Source: Candidatus Endomicrobiellum basalitermitum
Lineage (GTDB): Bacteria > Elusimicrobiota > Endomicrobiia > Endomicrobiales > Endomicrobiaceae
Assembly: GCA_031282525.1 (NCBI GenBank)
Contig: JAITDN010000003.1
Location: forward strand, 124,001-188,000
Length of the DNA stretch: 64,000 nt
Reading direction: 5' to 3'
Position 1 is the stretch's first letter, and each line of letters starts with the position of its first letter. The translations under genes and the position numbers were made by a program. Of this stretch, positions 38,417 to 48,315 are shown in pieces. The notes beneath the pieces are model-generated. The model ran no database searches, was not told the DNA's origin, and saw only the letters and a program-made list of their open reading frames with translations.

Positions 38417-40093
38417 TTATTTAGAGTGCTCAAATTGAAGAGTTTTAGTTATCATATCTGTTAATTCCGGAGGACCAAAGTACTGCAGAGGTCCTGGAAA
38501 GACATAATTTTCACTAATAGCCCATTTATTTCTATTTTTCACAAATTTTTTGAATGGTTTCCCATTTAAATCAACTAAAGCTTTCCGTATAACAGGCTTA
38601 TCTTTACCATGTCTTTTTTCAATATTCATCATCATCGTAAGAGGAATTCCACCACATTCCCAATACTTAGGAGGTTTTACAAGATTCCTTACTGAAGATA
38701 AATAACCTGTAAATCCATTAAGTACAAGCATAGCCGCATTATATCCTAAAGCATAAGTGTAATTAGCATCAAAATTTGATGGTATTCCACAACGCCCCTC
38801 ATACCCGAAAAAATGCGTAATTGCCAAGAATTTACCTTTATATTTATTTACTCTCTTAAGTTCTAAAAGTCTTTTTTGTATCATCTCAACTAAAAGCTTT
38901 TCCGTTTCAATCAATGATAATCTAACATTGCCATGAGGATCCCTATCCAACATAAATTGTGAAGCAATTCCTACAGGAAGAGATTTCATCAAATCGGAAT
39001 CTTCCTTCGAAAGCTTAGTATAAATAAACTCCTTTTTTTCTTCAACTGAATGAAACTTTGCAACAATCTCACTATTTTCAACTAAAACATCGTTAAGATT
39101 AGATATCAACTTTTTCATCTCATATATAAACTCTATAAGTCCTTCAGGTACCAAAATAACTCCGAAATTTTTACCACTCTGCGCACGTTTAACTATAACA
39201 CTAACAATATTTTCAACTACTTCGGCAAGCGTCATTTTATTCGCTAAAATTTCCTCACCAATTAAAACGACATTAGGTTGAGTTTTAAACCCAACTTCCA
39301 ATGTAATATGAGAAGCACTTCTGCCCATAAGACGCACAAAATGCCAGTATTTTTGTGATGAATTTACATCTCTGCAAATATTCCCAACAAGTTCTGAATA
39401 AATCTTTGTGGCTGTATCAAAGCCAAATGAAGTCTCAATATACTTATTTTTTAAATCCCCATCAATAGTTTTGGGAACTCCCACAATACATTTATTTAAA
39501 TTTTCTTTTTTCATATACTCAGCTATCATAGCAGCATTTGTATTTGAATCATCCCCTCCGACAATTACTAACGCATCAACTTTAGAAGCTGTAAGATTAT
39601 CTCTTATCAAGCAAAGTTGTTCAGGTGTTTCAATTTTTGTTCTGCCCGATTGTATAAAATCAAAACCTCCGGTATTTCTATAATTACACAACATTTTTTC
39701 AGAAATCAATTTATATCTATTCTCCAAAATTCCAGAAGGACCACCTAAATATCCTAGCAAAATATTTTTTTCATTTGTTTTTTTCAACCCATCAAAAAGT
39801 CCAGCTATAACATTGTGTCCACCAGGAGCTTGCCCACCAGAAAGAACCACAGCAACTTTTATAGATTTTTTCGCAATATTTTTATTTACACCTTTTTTAA
39901 ATGTAATTTCAGGTAAACCATATGTATTTTTAAAAATTTCTCTCAAATTATCTTGACCCACAGTATAATTTGTGACTTTCCTTTTAACGGGCTTTATAAA
40001 AGAAGCATCTTTCTTCAATATATCTGGAAGAACAGGCTTAAATTTCCCCCTTTCAATCTGAAGTTTTGAAACACATGTTGATTCTTTAGCCAT
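38417..40093 (-). CDS. pfp: Pyrophosphate-dependent 6-phosphofructokinase
   Basis: A 558-residue phosphofructokinase of the long PPi-dependent type. VVLSGGQAPGGHNVIAGLFD (about 82-101) is the phosphate-binding start. VIVGGDDSNTNA carries GGDD, where the second Asp blocks ATP and marks PPi use. VPKTIDGDLKN follows and LMGRSASHITLEV contacts the sugar. The C-terminus PLQYFGPPEL is typical. It replaces ATP with PPi in glycolysis and can run in reverse. It stands alone between two long gaps. Confidence 0.94.
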   Translation of the reverse strand: MAKESTCVSKLQIERGKFKPVLPDILKKDASFIKPVKRKVTNYTVGQDNLREIFKNTYGLPEITFKKGVNKNIAKKSIKVAVVLSGGQAPGGHNVIAGLFDGLKKTNEKNILLGYLGGPSGILENRYKLISEKMLCNYRNTGGFDFIQSGRTKIETPEQLCLIRDNLTASKVDALVIVGGDDSNTNAAMIAEYMKKENLNKCIVGVPKTIDGDLKNKYIETSFGFDTATKIYSELVGNICRDVNSSQKYWHFVRLMGRSASHITLEVGFKTQPNVVLIGEEILANKMTLAEVVENIVSVIVKRAQSGKNFGVILVPEGLIEFIYEMKKLISNLNDVLVENSEIVAKFHSVEEKKEFIYTKLSKEDSDLMKSLPVGIASQFMLDRDPHGNVRLSLIETEKLLVEMIQKRLLELKRVNKYKGKFLAITHFFGYEGRCGIPSNFDANYTYALGYNAAMLVLNGFTGYLSSVRNLVKPPKYWECGGIPLTMMMNIEKRHGKDKPVIRKALVDLNGKPFKKFVKNRNKWAISENYVFPGPLQYFGPPELTDMITKTLQFEHSK

Positions 40094-40594
40094 TTTAAAT
40101 TTTCCCCTCTATTTTTACTCTAACCTACAGTTTCTAACTTTTTATGTAATATCTTTCGATGTAATCTGAGAAATATTATCCCTCTTTATCACTATATGCT
40201 TTTCTATAAGGACAAAATCAAATTAAAGTGAATATGTGTAACTAAACACACATACATACTTCATCCAACGACAACAACTAAATGCATTATCCCAGAATCT
40301 ATACCTACAAACAAACTACACATTTAAAAAAGCCACCACGTTATTTAAAATTCCTTTTTCTGCAACAAATATTCTAAAATTGTTTTCTCTAAACCATTTT
40401 TTACATTATTTAAATTACTTTCTGAAAATATTTAATATGCCAATATAATCTCTTTTAATAATTTTTAGAACTAACACTAAACCCTAGCTACCTATTGTTA
40501 AACAGAGATGAAACCAAAGATAACACTTTTCAAAAGCTACTCTTACTTCTACTTTTGCAAAATAAGCTAACAAGTTGATTTATGTTGAAGAAGA
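40094..40594. other. AT-rich intergenic region with a weak coding trace
   Basis: About 500 bases between pfp and a heptosyltransferase gene. One minus-strand run without a start codon reads FSESNLNNVKNGLEKTILEY and continues LLQKKEF before a stop, around 40350-40430. It may be a gene remnant, but it is only 27 codons. Nothing else is supported. Confidence 0.35.
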
Positions 40595-41524
40595 TTATTT
40601 TATCCATTTTTTTATCTCTATAAAAACATCATTTGGTTCAATACAGTCAATATTTTTAGGACTACTCTTATTCCAAAGCAGAGAAGACTTACCTATATAA
40701 GGATACGTTTTATTAATATCTGAAGCCCCAAATATAAAAATAGAAGGGACTTGCAAAACCGCTGATAAATGCATAGGACCAGTATCCGCGCCAATATTGA
40801 CCTTACTTTTTAATAAAACAGCTGCGAGTTCTTCTATGCTAGTTTTACCACATAAATCCACGACCTTATTAGAATTTATTTTACCAAAATCTTTAATTGA
40901 ACCTAAAACTATAATCTGCATATCAAAATATTCATTTTTTATTAAATTGATAAGTTTATGATAATTGTATACACTCCAATCTTTTCCTTTCCCTCTTGCA
41001 AAAGGTATAAAAGAAATAAATTCTCCAAAAATTTTATTATCTTGCAAAATTTTATCCATACATGAATTCACTTTTATATTAATTTCAGGATGATAGTTCT
41101 TACCAGTCAAAAAACGAATAGGTTCAAGATTACGAAGCATGGCATTTAAATTAGCACTTTGAGGATACACTTCCTTTATTAAAAGATTACTGAACTCTTT
41201 CATTCCAGGTGCTCCAATCTTCACTTTTGCTTTTGCAAATTTTGCAAGTAATGCACTTCTTAAAAGTCCCTGTAAATCTATAATTAAATCATATTCCTTT
41301 TCATTAATTTTTTTCAACACTTCAAAGAAACCTATTAATCCTTTTCTTCTGCTCCAAGATATAACTTTATCAACATCAGGACAAATCCTTAAAACAGAAG
41401 TCCACATGCTAAAAACAACCCAACTTATTTCACAATTACAATATATTTTTTTAAAAGCCTCTGCGCAAGGTAAAGCATGAATGATGTCACCAAAAGAACT
41501 TGGTTTAATTATTAAAACTTTCAT
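40595..41524 (-). CDS. GT9 heptosyltransferase-family protein
   Basis: A 309-residue glycosyltransferase of family 9 (WaaC/WaaF type). The N-terminus VLIIKPSSFGDIIHALPCAE is the acceptor-side motif; DLIIDLQGLLRSALLAKFA follows. The nucleotide-sugar side has NIGADTGPMHLSAVLQVPSIFIFG. It probably adds heptose to the LPS inner core. Its start overlaps the upstream fusion gene by 20 bases. Whether it is heptosyltransferase I cannot be settled from the sequence alone. Confidence 0.85.
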   Translation of the reverse strand: MKVLIIKPSSFGDIIHALPCAEAFKKIYCNCEISWVVFSMWTSVLRICPDVDKVISWSRRKGLIGFFEVLKKINEKEYDLIIDLQGLLRSALLAKFAKAKVKIGAPGMKEFSNLLIKEVYPQSANLNAMLRNLEPIRFLTGKNYHPEINIKVNSCMDKILQDNKIFGEFISFIPFARGKGKDWSVYNYHKLINLIKNEYFDMQIIVLGSIKDFGKINSNKVVDLCGKTSIEELAAVLLKSKVNIGADTGPMHLSAVLQVPSIFIFGASDINKTYPYIGKSSLLWNKSSPKNIDCIEPNDVFIEIKKWIK

Positions 41525-43193
41525 ATTTTTTCTTTACCGCATTAAAAACTTCCTCAACAGATATATCGTGCATACATATAACATCTTTACAATTTCTATT
41601 CCTACAAGGTTGACAATCCACAGTGTGCTGTATGATTTCCGTATTCCCTTTGTACGGACCAGTACGTCTTACATTCGTAGGTCCCAAAATCGCAACAGCC
41701 TGAGTATTTAAGGCTGTTGCGATATGCATAGGCCCCGCCTCATTTCCCACAAAAACCCTACATATCCTTAAGAAAGCACATAATTCTTTCAAAGTAAATT
41801 TTCCAGTCATATCAATTATTTTAACAGAAGAAGTCGCAATTATTTTTTCGTTTAAACCTTTTTCACTTGTCCCACCCTCTTTACCCCCAACAAGAACAAT
41901 ATCAGCATTCAACTCTAATTTCAATTTTTTAGCAAGAGCAGCAAATTTATAACTTTTCCATCTTCTTGAAGTCCAACCAGCACCGGGATGAATACCTATT
42001 ATTTTCTCAAAATCTATATTTTCTCTTAATAATTTATCTGTAATACTTTTAAAATTTTCTTCACGAATTGAAATAGGGTAGCTTATTTCATCACAACAAC
42101 CCAAATATTTCGCGACCTTAAGGTGACGTTCAACGCAATGACAATTTTTAGAAGATTTTATTTCCCTTGAAAACAGCCATGAAAACTCCCTCATATTGTT
42201 TGTAGACGAAGAAGCTATTTTAAATTTCGCATTAGCAAATACAACAAGCAATGCAGATTTAGCAAGTCCATGTAAATCTATACTTAAATCAAACTTTTGA
42301 CTCCTTAATTGTCGTCTTAAATTTCTATAGTAATTAAAAGAAACCCGTCTTCTATTCCAGACAAAAACATTTTCTAACAAAGGATTATTATCTAAAATTT
42401 CGGCACATCTTTCATCAACAATCCAACTTAATCTTGCATTAGGATATCTTCTTTTTATTGCTGAAAGAACTGGCAAAGAAAATATAATATCACCTATTCT
42501 ACTAGGTTGTATAATTAAAATTTTAGGCTCTGGATGATACTCTAAGTACTTTAATATATCTTTTGTCCAGTAATATTTATTAGTAAATTCAAATAATTCG
42601 TTCACTTTCTCTTCTATAATTATAGTTTTTTCATCAATATCATCTTCTTTGTCAATATAAATTGGTTTTCCATAAGCTTGTACCATTTTTGAAAAAGGTA
42701 TTGGGATTATAAATTTATCCCAAGATCTAGAAAGCACAAACTTATTTTTTGATGAACAACTTATCGGAATTACCGGTATACCGGTCTTTTGGGCTACGTA
42801 TACAACTCCAAGTTTTAGTTTATGGTACGGACCCCTAGGACCATCTGCTGCGAAAGCAAGACTATATCCATCACGCGCACATCTTATCATTTTTATTAAT
42901 GCCCTTTTCCCTCCTCTACTCGAAGAACCTCTAATAGTCAAATAACCAAATTTATGCAAAACTCGAGATAAAATCTCCCCGTCCTTTGAAAGACTCACCA
43001 TAATGACTACATTACTTATCTGATGATTAGTTAGATTAGCTAATACTATCGGTAACTCATTCCCATGCCAAAAAGAATAAATTGAAGGCTTAGGGTAGAT
43101 GAAAGTATCATTTATAAATGTCTTTCTCAAGGTTTTATATAGAACACGACATACAAAAACAATAATCTTTACAACAATATTTTTATCATACAC
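41505..43193 (-). CDS. Fusion: DUF374 acyltransferase-like domain + GT9 heptosyltransferase
   Basis: 562 residues in two parts. Residues about 1-210 match DUF374, a lysophospholipid acyltransferase-related domain: SFWHGNELP, VSLSKDGEILSRVLHKFGY, RGSSSRGGKRALIKM, AADGPRGPYHKLKLGVVYVA and RSWDKFIIPIPFSK. Residues about 225-562 are a full GT9 enzyme: KILIIQPSRIGDIIFSLPVL, FDLSIDLHGLAKSALLVVFA, IGIHPGAGWTSRRWKSYKFA and VGNEAGPMHIATALNTQAVA, plus a C-terminal Cys cluster CQPCRNRNCKDVIC. DUF374 proteins are often neighbours of waaA in LPS loci, so acylation and heptose transfer may be joined in one polypeptide. It overlaps waaA by eight bases and the next GT9 gene by 20. Confidence 0.85.
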   Translation of the reverse strand: MYDKNIVVKIIVFVCRVLYKTLRKTFINDTFIYPKPSIYSFWHGNELPIVLANLTNHQISNVVIMVSLSKDGEILSRVLHKFGYLTIRGSSSRGGKRALIKMIRCARDGYSLAFAADGPRGPYHKLKLGVVYVAQKTGIPVIPISCSSKNKFVLSRSWDKFIIPIPFSKMVQAYGKPIYIDKEDDIDEKTIIIEEKVNELFEFTNKYYWTKDILKYLEYHPEPKILIIQPSRIGDIIFSLPVLSAIKRRYPNARLSWIVDERCAEILDNNPLLENVFVWNRRRVSFNYYRNLRRQLRSQKFDLSIDLHGLAKSALLVVFANAKFKIASSSTNNMREFSWLFSREIKSSKNCHCVERHLKVAKYLGCCDEISYPISIREENFKSITDKLLRENIDFEKIIGIHPGAGWTSRRWKSYKFAALAKKLKLELNADIVLVGGKEGGTSEKGLNEKIIATSSVKIIDMTGKFTLKELCAFLRICRVFVGNEAGPMHIATALNTQAVAILGPTNVRRTGPYKGNTEIIQHTVDCQPCRNRNCKDVICMHDISVEEVFNAVKKKYESFNN

Positions 43194-44478
43194 TCAAATT
43201 CTCTTTCAATTTTTCTATTACAAAAGACACGACATTTTTTTGAGACTCAACAGCTTTTAAAGCATTTTTGCCAATATCTTCAAGAAACCTTCTATCACAT
43301 ATAAATTTCTTTATATTATTATACAAATCATCACCATTATTAACGATTAAAGCACCATTATACTTTAAAAGAATTTCTGACTCTACTTTAAAATTATCCA
43401 TATTTTTACCGAACAAAACTGGTCTACCGTATCCTGCTGGTTCTATAGGATTTTGACCACCTTTATTTACAATTGCTCCTCCCACGTAACATATATCTGA
43501 GATAGAATATATGTCATGTAATTTTCCAAAAACATCAACCAAAATAAATCTACTTTTTAAATTTCCACTGGAAAATAATGAGTATTCAATACACCTATTT
43601 TCAAGGATTTTTACTATAGTTTTAATTCTTGAAAGATGTCTAGGCGCGACAAAGAACTTGATTCCATTGAAATTTAAACTTATCCTATTGAACACATCTG
43701 CGATAATCTCTTCTTCCCCTTCTCTTGTACTGCCTGCAGAAAACACAAAATCATCTTCGCTTAAAAGGAAATCTTCTCTTTTTGAATCTAATGTAAAATT
43801 TCTATCATATTTTATATTTCCTGAAACAATAACTTTACACTTACCGTTGGTCAAAAATGAAAACCTATCAGCATCATCTTTACTCACAGTAATAATAGTA
43901 TCAATTAGCATAATAAATTTATTCCAAAAAAATTTGAATTTCTTATAAATTTTAAACGATTTAGATGACATTCTGCCATTAATCGTAATAATTTTTATAT
44001 TTTTACATGACGCAATATAGAGCATGGTCACCCAAATTTCCGTCTCAAGAAGTATAAGCATATTCGGCTTAACAATATTGAAAAATTTACACATGATGGG
44101 GTATATATCCAATGGAAGCAAAGTTACAAAATCTGCTTTTTGCAAATTCTGTGCATAATCTCTTCCACTTCTAGTAAGAGATGTTAAAACAATGTAATAT
44201 TTATCCTTAAGATTTTCCAAAACAGGTTCTACAGCACGAACTTCACCAAGAGAAGCACAGTGTATCCAAAGAGTTGTTTTTAAGTTTTTATTTAACAGTT
44301 TACAAAACGAAAAACGTTCGGAAAGTTTATAAAAAATTTCTTTGTTATATTTATTATTAAAAATGAAGACAATCAAAATAAACGGCAAAGACAAAACATA
44401 TAGAATATTGTAGAATACGATAAAAAATCTTATCATTTTTATAGTATACAACATCCTCTCAATTAATCTAACAAGCAA
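43186..44478 (-). CDS. waaA: 3-deoxy-D-manno-octulosonic acid transferase
   Basis: A 430-residue GT30 enzyme that adds KDO to lipid A precursor. An N-terminal membrane anchor (about residues 15-40) is followed by LWIHCASLGEVRAVEPVLEN, the LLETEIWVTML motif, FVFSAGSTREGEEEIIADVF, FVAPRHLSR and ISDICYVGGAIVNKGGQNPI. All are typical of WaaA. The length is normal. It begins an LPS-core run with the DUF374-GT9 fusion and a second GT9 gene. Several starts are possible at the N-terminus. Confidence 0.93.
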   Translation of the reverse strand: MLVRLIERMLYTIKMIRFFIVFYNILYVLSLPFILIVFIFNNKYNKEIFYKLSERFSFCKLLNKNLKTTLWIHCASLGEVRAVEPVLENLKDKYYIVLTSLTRSGRDYAQNLQKADFVTLLPLDIYPIMCKFFNIVKPNMLILLETEIWVTMLYIASCKNIKIITINGRMSSKSFKIYKKFKFFWNKFIMLIDTIITVSKDDADRFSFLTNGKCKVIVSGNIKYDRNFTLDSKREDFLLSEDDFVFSAGSTREGEEEIIADVFNRISLNFNGIKFFVAPRHLSRIKTIVKILENRCIEYSLFSSGNLKSRFILVDVFGKLHDIYSISDICYVGGAIVNKGGQNPIEPAGYGRPVLFGKNMDNFKVESEILLKYNGALIVNNGDDLYNNIKKFICDRRFLEDIGKNALKAVESQKNVVSFVIEKLKENLSV

Positions 44479-44714
44479 TCATTACATTCTTACTTAGTTA
44501 TTCAATACTACAAAAAAGAATTTGTATCTGCTAAATCTTTATTATTTATTTTCTATCTTTTCTTTGAGGTACCCAACAAAACAATTCACATGACGAATAT
44601 TTAGGACTAAGTCACATTATATAATATACATATTCTTATACTCACACCTATTTTTTTAATAGAAATGTTCTCCGTGGTTACTTTGTACAAATCTTTAGAA
44701 ATGTAAATGCTGTC

Positions 44715-45134
44715 CTAAAGTTCGCAGTTTTCTTTTTGTGCTTCGACTAAAACAAGCTTTTGTGTAAAACTTTTTGATTGTTTTAAAGCATTAATAGCTA
44801 AAGCAGAAATAATCATTTTTCCAGTATATTCAGCAAGAGTTTCTTCATTCTTCTCATATTCTTCATATAGAACACTTCCTAAAATTATAAAAAATACCCC
44901 CCCCAGTAATTCATTTTGACGAGGTATTTTCTTTATAAGTAAATGAAAAGAAATTCTCTTGAAAAAGTCCCATAAATTAGAGAGAGAGTCATAGATTTAT
45001 AATAAAAACAACAACACCGTTGAACTGATTTTTCAATATTCCAAGACAGTCCAAGGGGTATTTACCAGTTTTTTTATTAAATACAAAACCTCTCTAACAT
45101 GCAAATTAACTCTAAAATTCTTAGTTTTTCGCAT
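44715..45134 (-). pseudogene. Decayed gene between secF and waaA, unknown family
   Basis: A 139-codon frame starting ATG at 45134 (MRKTKNFRVNLHVREVLYLI) is broken by TGA at codon 34 and TAA at codon 46. It then stays open for 93 codons to a TAG at 44717: NLWDFFKRISFHLLIKKIPR, a hydrophobic LLGGVFFIILGSVLY, YEEYEKNEETLAEYTGK and MIISALAINALKQSK. The start and end are in the same frame. Between the two stops a different frame (CLGILKNQFNGVVVFIINL) also looks coding, so compensating frameshifts are possible. A CT repeat and a run of eight G lie within it. I cannot name the family. It has no obvious function as it stands. Confidence 0.6.
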
Positions 45135-45177
45135 TATATTTTATAAGTTAGAGAAAAACTTCTCTAACTGTTTTGTT

Positions 45178-46089
45178 TTAATATACTTTTTTTAAACGTT
45201 TACTTTTTCTTGCCTCCCATTCATAAACGAGCGGAGCGCAAACAAATATTGAAGAAAACACTCCAACCACAGTTCCAATAACCATTATATAAGCGAAAGT
45301 ATGTATAACCTCACCACCAAAAAAAAATAGTGAACAAGCAATAACAAAAACTGTAAAAGAAGTAACAACTGTCCTTACAAGAACTTCATTTATACTTCTG
45401 TTAATTACAGTTGAAAAATTTTCCTTAACTACAACAAGTTTTAAATTTTCCTTTATCCTGTCAAATAAAACTATAGTATCGTTGATTGAATAACCGGCGA
45501 CTGTAAGAAGAGCAGCAATAACTGTTATATTAATTTCTTTGTCCGCTAGAACTAAAAAACCAAAACATATAATAACATCATGTAAAATACCTATAACAGA
45601 AGCAATACCCCACAAACTAGATTTAAATCTAAAAGCAACATATACAATCATACCTAAAAATGCAAATGAGAATGCATAAATAGCTTGTTTTGAAAAATAC
45701 TTGCCAACAGTAGATCCTACATACTCTATTTTTTCAATTTTTGCTACATTATCTGGAAACCTTAGTTCTATTGAATTTTTAACTAATTTCTCAAACTCTT
45801 CTAGAGATACGAGATTTTTTTTTGCCCTCAATATAATAATATTGCCAGAACTTTGGAGTTCAAAAGAACTTATATTGCTTTCTTTTATAACTTCACGAAA
45901 ATCTTGCAATTCAATTTTATCTTGAAAAGAAATCTGCATAAAAATACCACCCGTAAAATCAATCCCATAATTTGGTCCACCTCTATGAACTAAAATAAAC
46001 ATAGTCATTAACAACAAAAATCCAGAGATTCCAAAAAATTTGTAGCGATTTTTAATAAAATCTATATTTATACGCCTAAAAAATTGCAT
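45178..46089 (-). CDS. secF: Protein translocase subunit SecF
   Basis: A 303-residue RND-like membrane subunit that with SecD drives late steps of Sec export using the proton gradient. Visible features are YGIDFTGGIFMQISF near residue 40, the periplasmic P4 region, and five C-terminal helices with AALLTVAGYSINDTIVLFDR and INRSINEVLVRTVVTSFTVF. The length is normal for a stand-alone SecF. It follows secD with a 13-base gap, and the next sequence downstream is a pseudogene. Confidence 0.95.
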   Translation of the reverse strand: MQFFRRINIDFIKNRYKFFGISGFLLLMTMFILVHRGGPNYGIDFTGGIFMQISFQDKIELQDFREVIKESNISSFELQSSGNIIILRAKKNLVSLEEFEKLVKNSIELRFPDNVAKIEKIEYVGSTVGKYFSKQAIYAFSFAFLGMIVYVAFRFKSSLWGIASVIGILHDVIICFGFLVLADKEINITVIAALLTVAGYSINDTIVLFDRIKENLKLVVVKENFSTVINRSINEVLVRTVVTSFTVFVIACSLFFFGGEVIHTFAYIMVIGTVVGVFSSIFVCAPLVYEWEARKSKRLKKVY

Positions 46090-46102
46090 TTACTCTCCAA
46101 TT

Positions 46103-47533
46103 TCATATTTTTATTTTCAATAAAAAATTCCCCCTAAATAAAAACTCATAAATAAGTTTAGTTACCGTAATAGAAGTAAACATACTTATTATAAGCCCAA
46201 TTGAAAGAGTAACGGCAAAACCCTTTATAGGACCTGTCCCAAACTGAAATAAAAAAAACGCAGCTATAAGAGTTGTAAAATTAGCATCAAAAATAGTCCA
46301 AAAAACTTTCTTATAACCGGTATCTACTGCGATCCTCGCTGTCTTTCCAATGAGAAACTCTTCTCTTACTCTTTCCAATATGAGTACATTCGCATCAACA
46401 GCCATAGCGAGCGTAAGAGCTATACCAGCTACTCCTGGAAGTGTAAGAGTAAATTGAAAATAAGCCACTGCAGCCATAAGCATTATTAGGTTCAAAGTAA
46501 GCGCTATATTAGCAATAAGCCCTAAAAAACGATAATATATAATCATAAAAAGGAAAACCGCTAAAATACCAACAATAGATGATATAATAACTTTCCTTAT
46601 AGAATCATCACCTAATGATGGTCCTATCGTTCTCTCTTCTATTACTTTAACAGGAGCTGGCAAAGCCCCTGCTCTTAAGGCTGTCGCAAGAAGCCGTGCA
46701 TCTTCAGAATTAAAATCACCTTCAATAACCGCCCTTCCATCATTTATTGTTGAACAAATTAGAGGTGTAGATTGTACACAACCATCAAAAACTATAGCTA
46801 GATTTCTGTCTTTATTTCTTGCAGTTATTCTTTCAAATACTTTACCACCTTCTCTGGTAAATTCTATAGAAACTCTTAAATGCCCAAACTCATCAAATTC
46901 AACTTTTGTATTTTTCAGAAAGATCCCTGTTAATAGAGCCTCATCTAAAACGTAGTATGCACCTTCTCTATTTTTAAAAACTGATGCATCCTTTGGCATA
47001 ATAGCCTCAATTTCAGGATACATCGTTAAATTCTCCCTATACTCTTCAGGCATAATTCTCTTTGCGGAAATAAGCTCAAGAACGCGAGCTGCATCTTTAC
47101 TTGTGTTCACCATTCTGAACTCAAGTAATGCAGTTTTGCCTATTAACTCTTTTGCAATTTTATGATTCTTAATCCCAGGAAGCTGTACCACTATCCATTT
47201 ATCTCCATGTTTCGCGACCATAGGCTCTGCTACACCAAAGTGATCAATCCTATCTCTAATAATTTCAACCGCTTTATCAACAGCATCTTTAACCTTTATA
47301 CTTTCACTCACACTCAATTTAGATAAATCCACTTCTAAAAGAAGATGCGTTCCACCTTTTAAATCTAAGCCCAATTTTAAGATTTTATTCAAAATCGAAC
47401 CTCTATCTTTTTCTGCTTGCTCCTTTTTCTCATCACACATCATTATCCATTTGCACGACGGCCACAGTGCATAAATAGAAAAAGCTAATAATATAGAAGT
47501 GATAAATAATTTCCAATTAATTTTTTCGATCAT
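46103..47533 (-). CDS. secD: Protein translocase subunit SecD
   Basis: A 476-residue partner of SecF. An N-terminal helix, GLDLKGGTHLLLEVD (D1), a compact P1 domain, FEFTREG-type block VSIEFTREGGKVFERIT, GALPAPVKVIEERTIGPSLG and the membrane motifs GVAGIALTLAMAVDANVLIL and DANFTTLIAAFFLFQFGTGP are present. It is shorter than the E. coli protein because the periplasmic domain is small, as in many other bacteria. Its start abuts the stop of the HD-domain gene. Confidence 0.95.
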   Translation of the reverse strand: MIEKINWKLFITSILLAFSIYALWPSCKWIMMCDEKKEQAEKDRGSILNKILKLGLDLKGGTHLLLEVDLSKLSVSESIKVKDAVDKAVEIIRDRIDHFGVAEPMVAKHGDKWIVVQLPGIKNHKIAKELIGKTALLEFRMVNTSKDAARVLELISAKRIMPEEYRENLTMYPEIEAIMPKDASVFKNREGAYYVLDEALLTGIFLKNTKVEFDEFGHLRVSIEFTREGGKVFERITARNKDRNLAIVFDGCVQSTPLICSTINDGRAVIEGDFNSEDARLLATALRAGALPAPVKVIEERTIGPSLGDDSIRKVIISSIVGILAVFLFMIIYYRFLGLIANIALTLNLIMLMAAVAYFQFTLTLPGVAGIALTLAMAVDANVLILERVREEFLIGKTARIAVDTGYKKVFWTIFDANFTTLIAAFFLFQFGTGPIKGFAVTLSIGLIISMFTSITVTKLIYEFLFRGNFLLKIKI

Positions 47534-48232
47534 CTATACTAACTTTTTATTATTTATTAACAATTCAAATTTACAACTTAAAATGCTCGCAGCTCTTTTA
47601 CACATAAGCATTCTTGACATGAAAATTTCAAAATATTCTGCAACATTTGATATATGCGTATTAATATTAATTCGTAGGGATATAATTTTTTTATCTTTAC
47701 TAACCCTTAAAGATGACTTTTCTGCTGCAGAGTTTACTCTATCATGAATATTATCACATTTTAAACTATCTAAATTTCTCACTCTAGTTTTATGCACATC
47801 AGATTTATCAGCCAGAACTAAAGCAGCTGCTACAGGATTTCCAAAGTCCCAATCTTCTTCATCGTGGTTTCCTATAGCTGAAATTATAGACGCTATATCT
47901 TCATATTCCATACCCATATCTTTTAATAATCTCATTGATATGAGAGCCGATGATTGTCCATGCCCCTGTCTATTTACAATATTTCCTATATCGTGCATAT
48001 AACCTGCAATCTCAACAAGATTCTGAAACCTCTCCGAATAACCAAGATATACCAAAACATTTTTTGCTCTAGAAGCAACTAAGTTCACATGTCTAAAGCC
48101 ATGTTCAGTATAACCAATCGTTCCTAAATATTCATTAGCACATCTTATAAATGTAGCAATTATAGAATTCTTTTCTATATCTTTAAGCTTTATTTTTATA
48201 TCTGACGATTTTTCTTTTGTATCTGTATACAT
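47534..48232 (-). CDS. HD-domain phosphohydrolase (first of two paralogues)
   Basis: About 232 residues. The HD signature is GYMHDIGNIVNRQGHGQSSA, preceded by FRHVNLVASRAKNVLVYLGY and followed by SAIGNHDEEDW and ALVLADKSDVHKTRVRN, a set able to bind two metals. The C-terminal part (SNVAEYFEIFMSRMLMCKRA) is not part of the usual HD fold. The substrate is unknown; a nucleotide or phosphate ester is likely. It lies between yajC and secD. A paralogue at 49466-50152 shares the whole architecture. The ATG at 48232 is preferred over an alternative at 48259 because it fits the paralogue better. Confidence 0.82.
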   Translation of the reverse strand: MYTDTKEKSSDIKIKLKDIEKNSIIATFIRCANEYLGTIGYTEHGFRHVNLVASRAKNVLVYLGYSERFQNLVEIAGYMHDIGNIVNRQGHGQSSALISMRLLKDMGMEYEDIASIISAIGNHDEEDWDFGNPVAAALVLADKSDVHKTRVRNLDSLKCDNIHDRVNSAAEKSSLRVSKDKKIISLRININTHISNVAEYFEIFMSRMLMCKRAASILSCKFELLINNKKLV

Positions 48233-48315
48233 TATTTTGACCACACAATAAAACAACACAACTTTTACATTTAATTCAAATCCAATCTAAATTTTCTTAA
48301 CTGCTTAATTATTAC

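Noticed and set aside
44897-44904. Run of eight G as a phase-variation tract
   Set aside because: It lies inside a gene already broken by two in-frame stops, so length changes would not switch anything useful.
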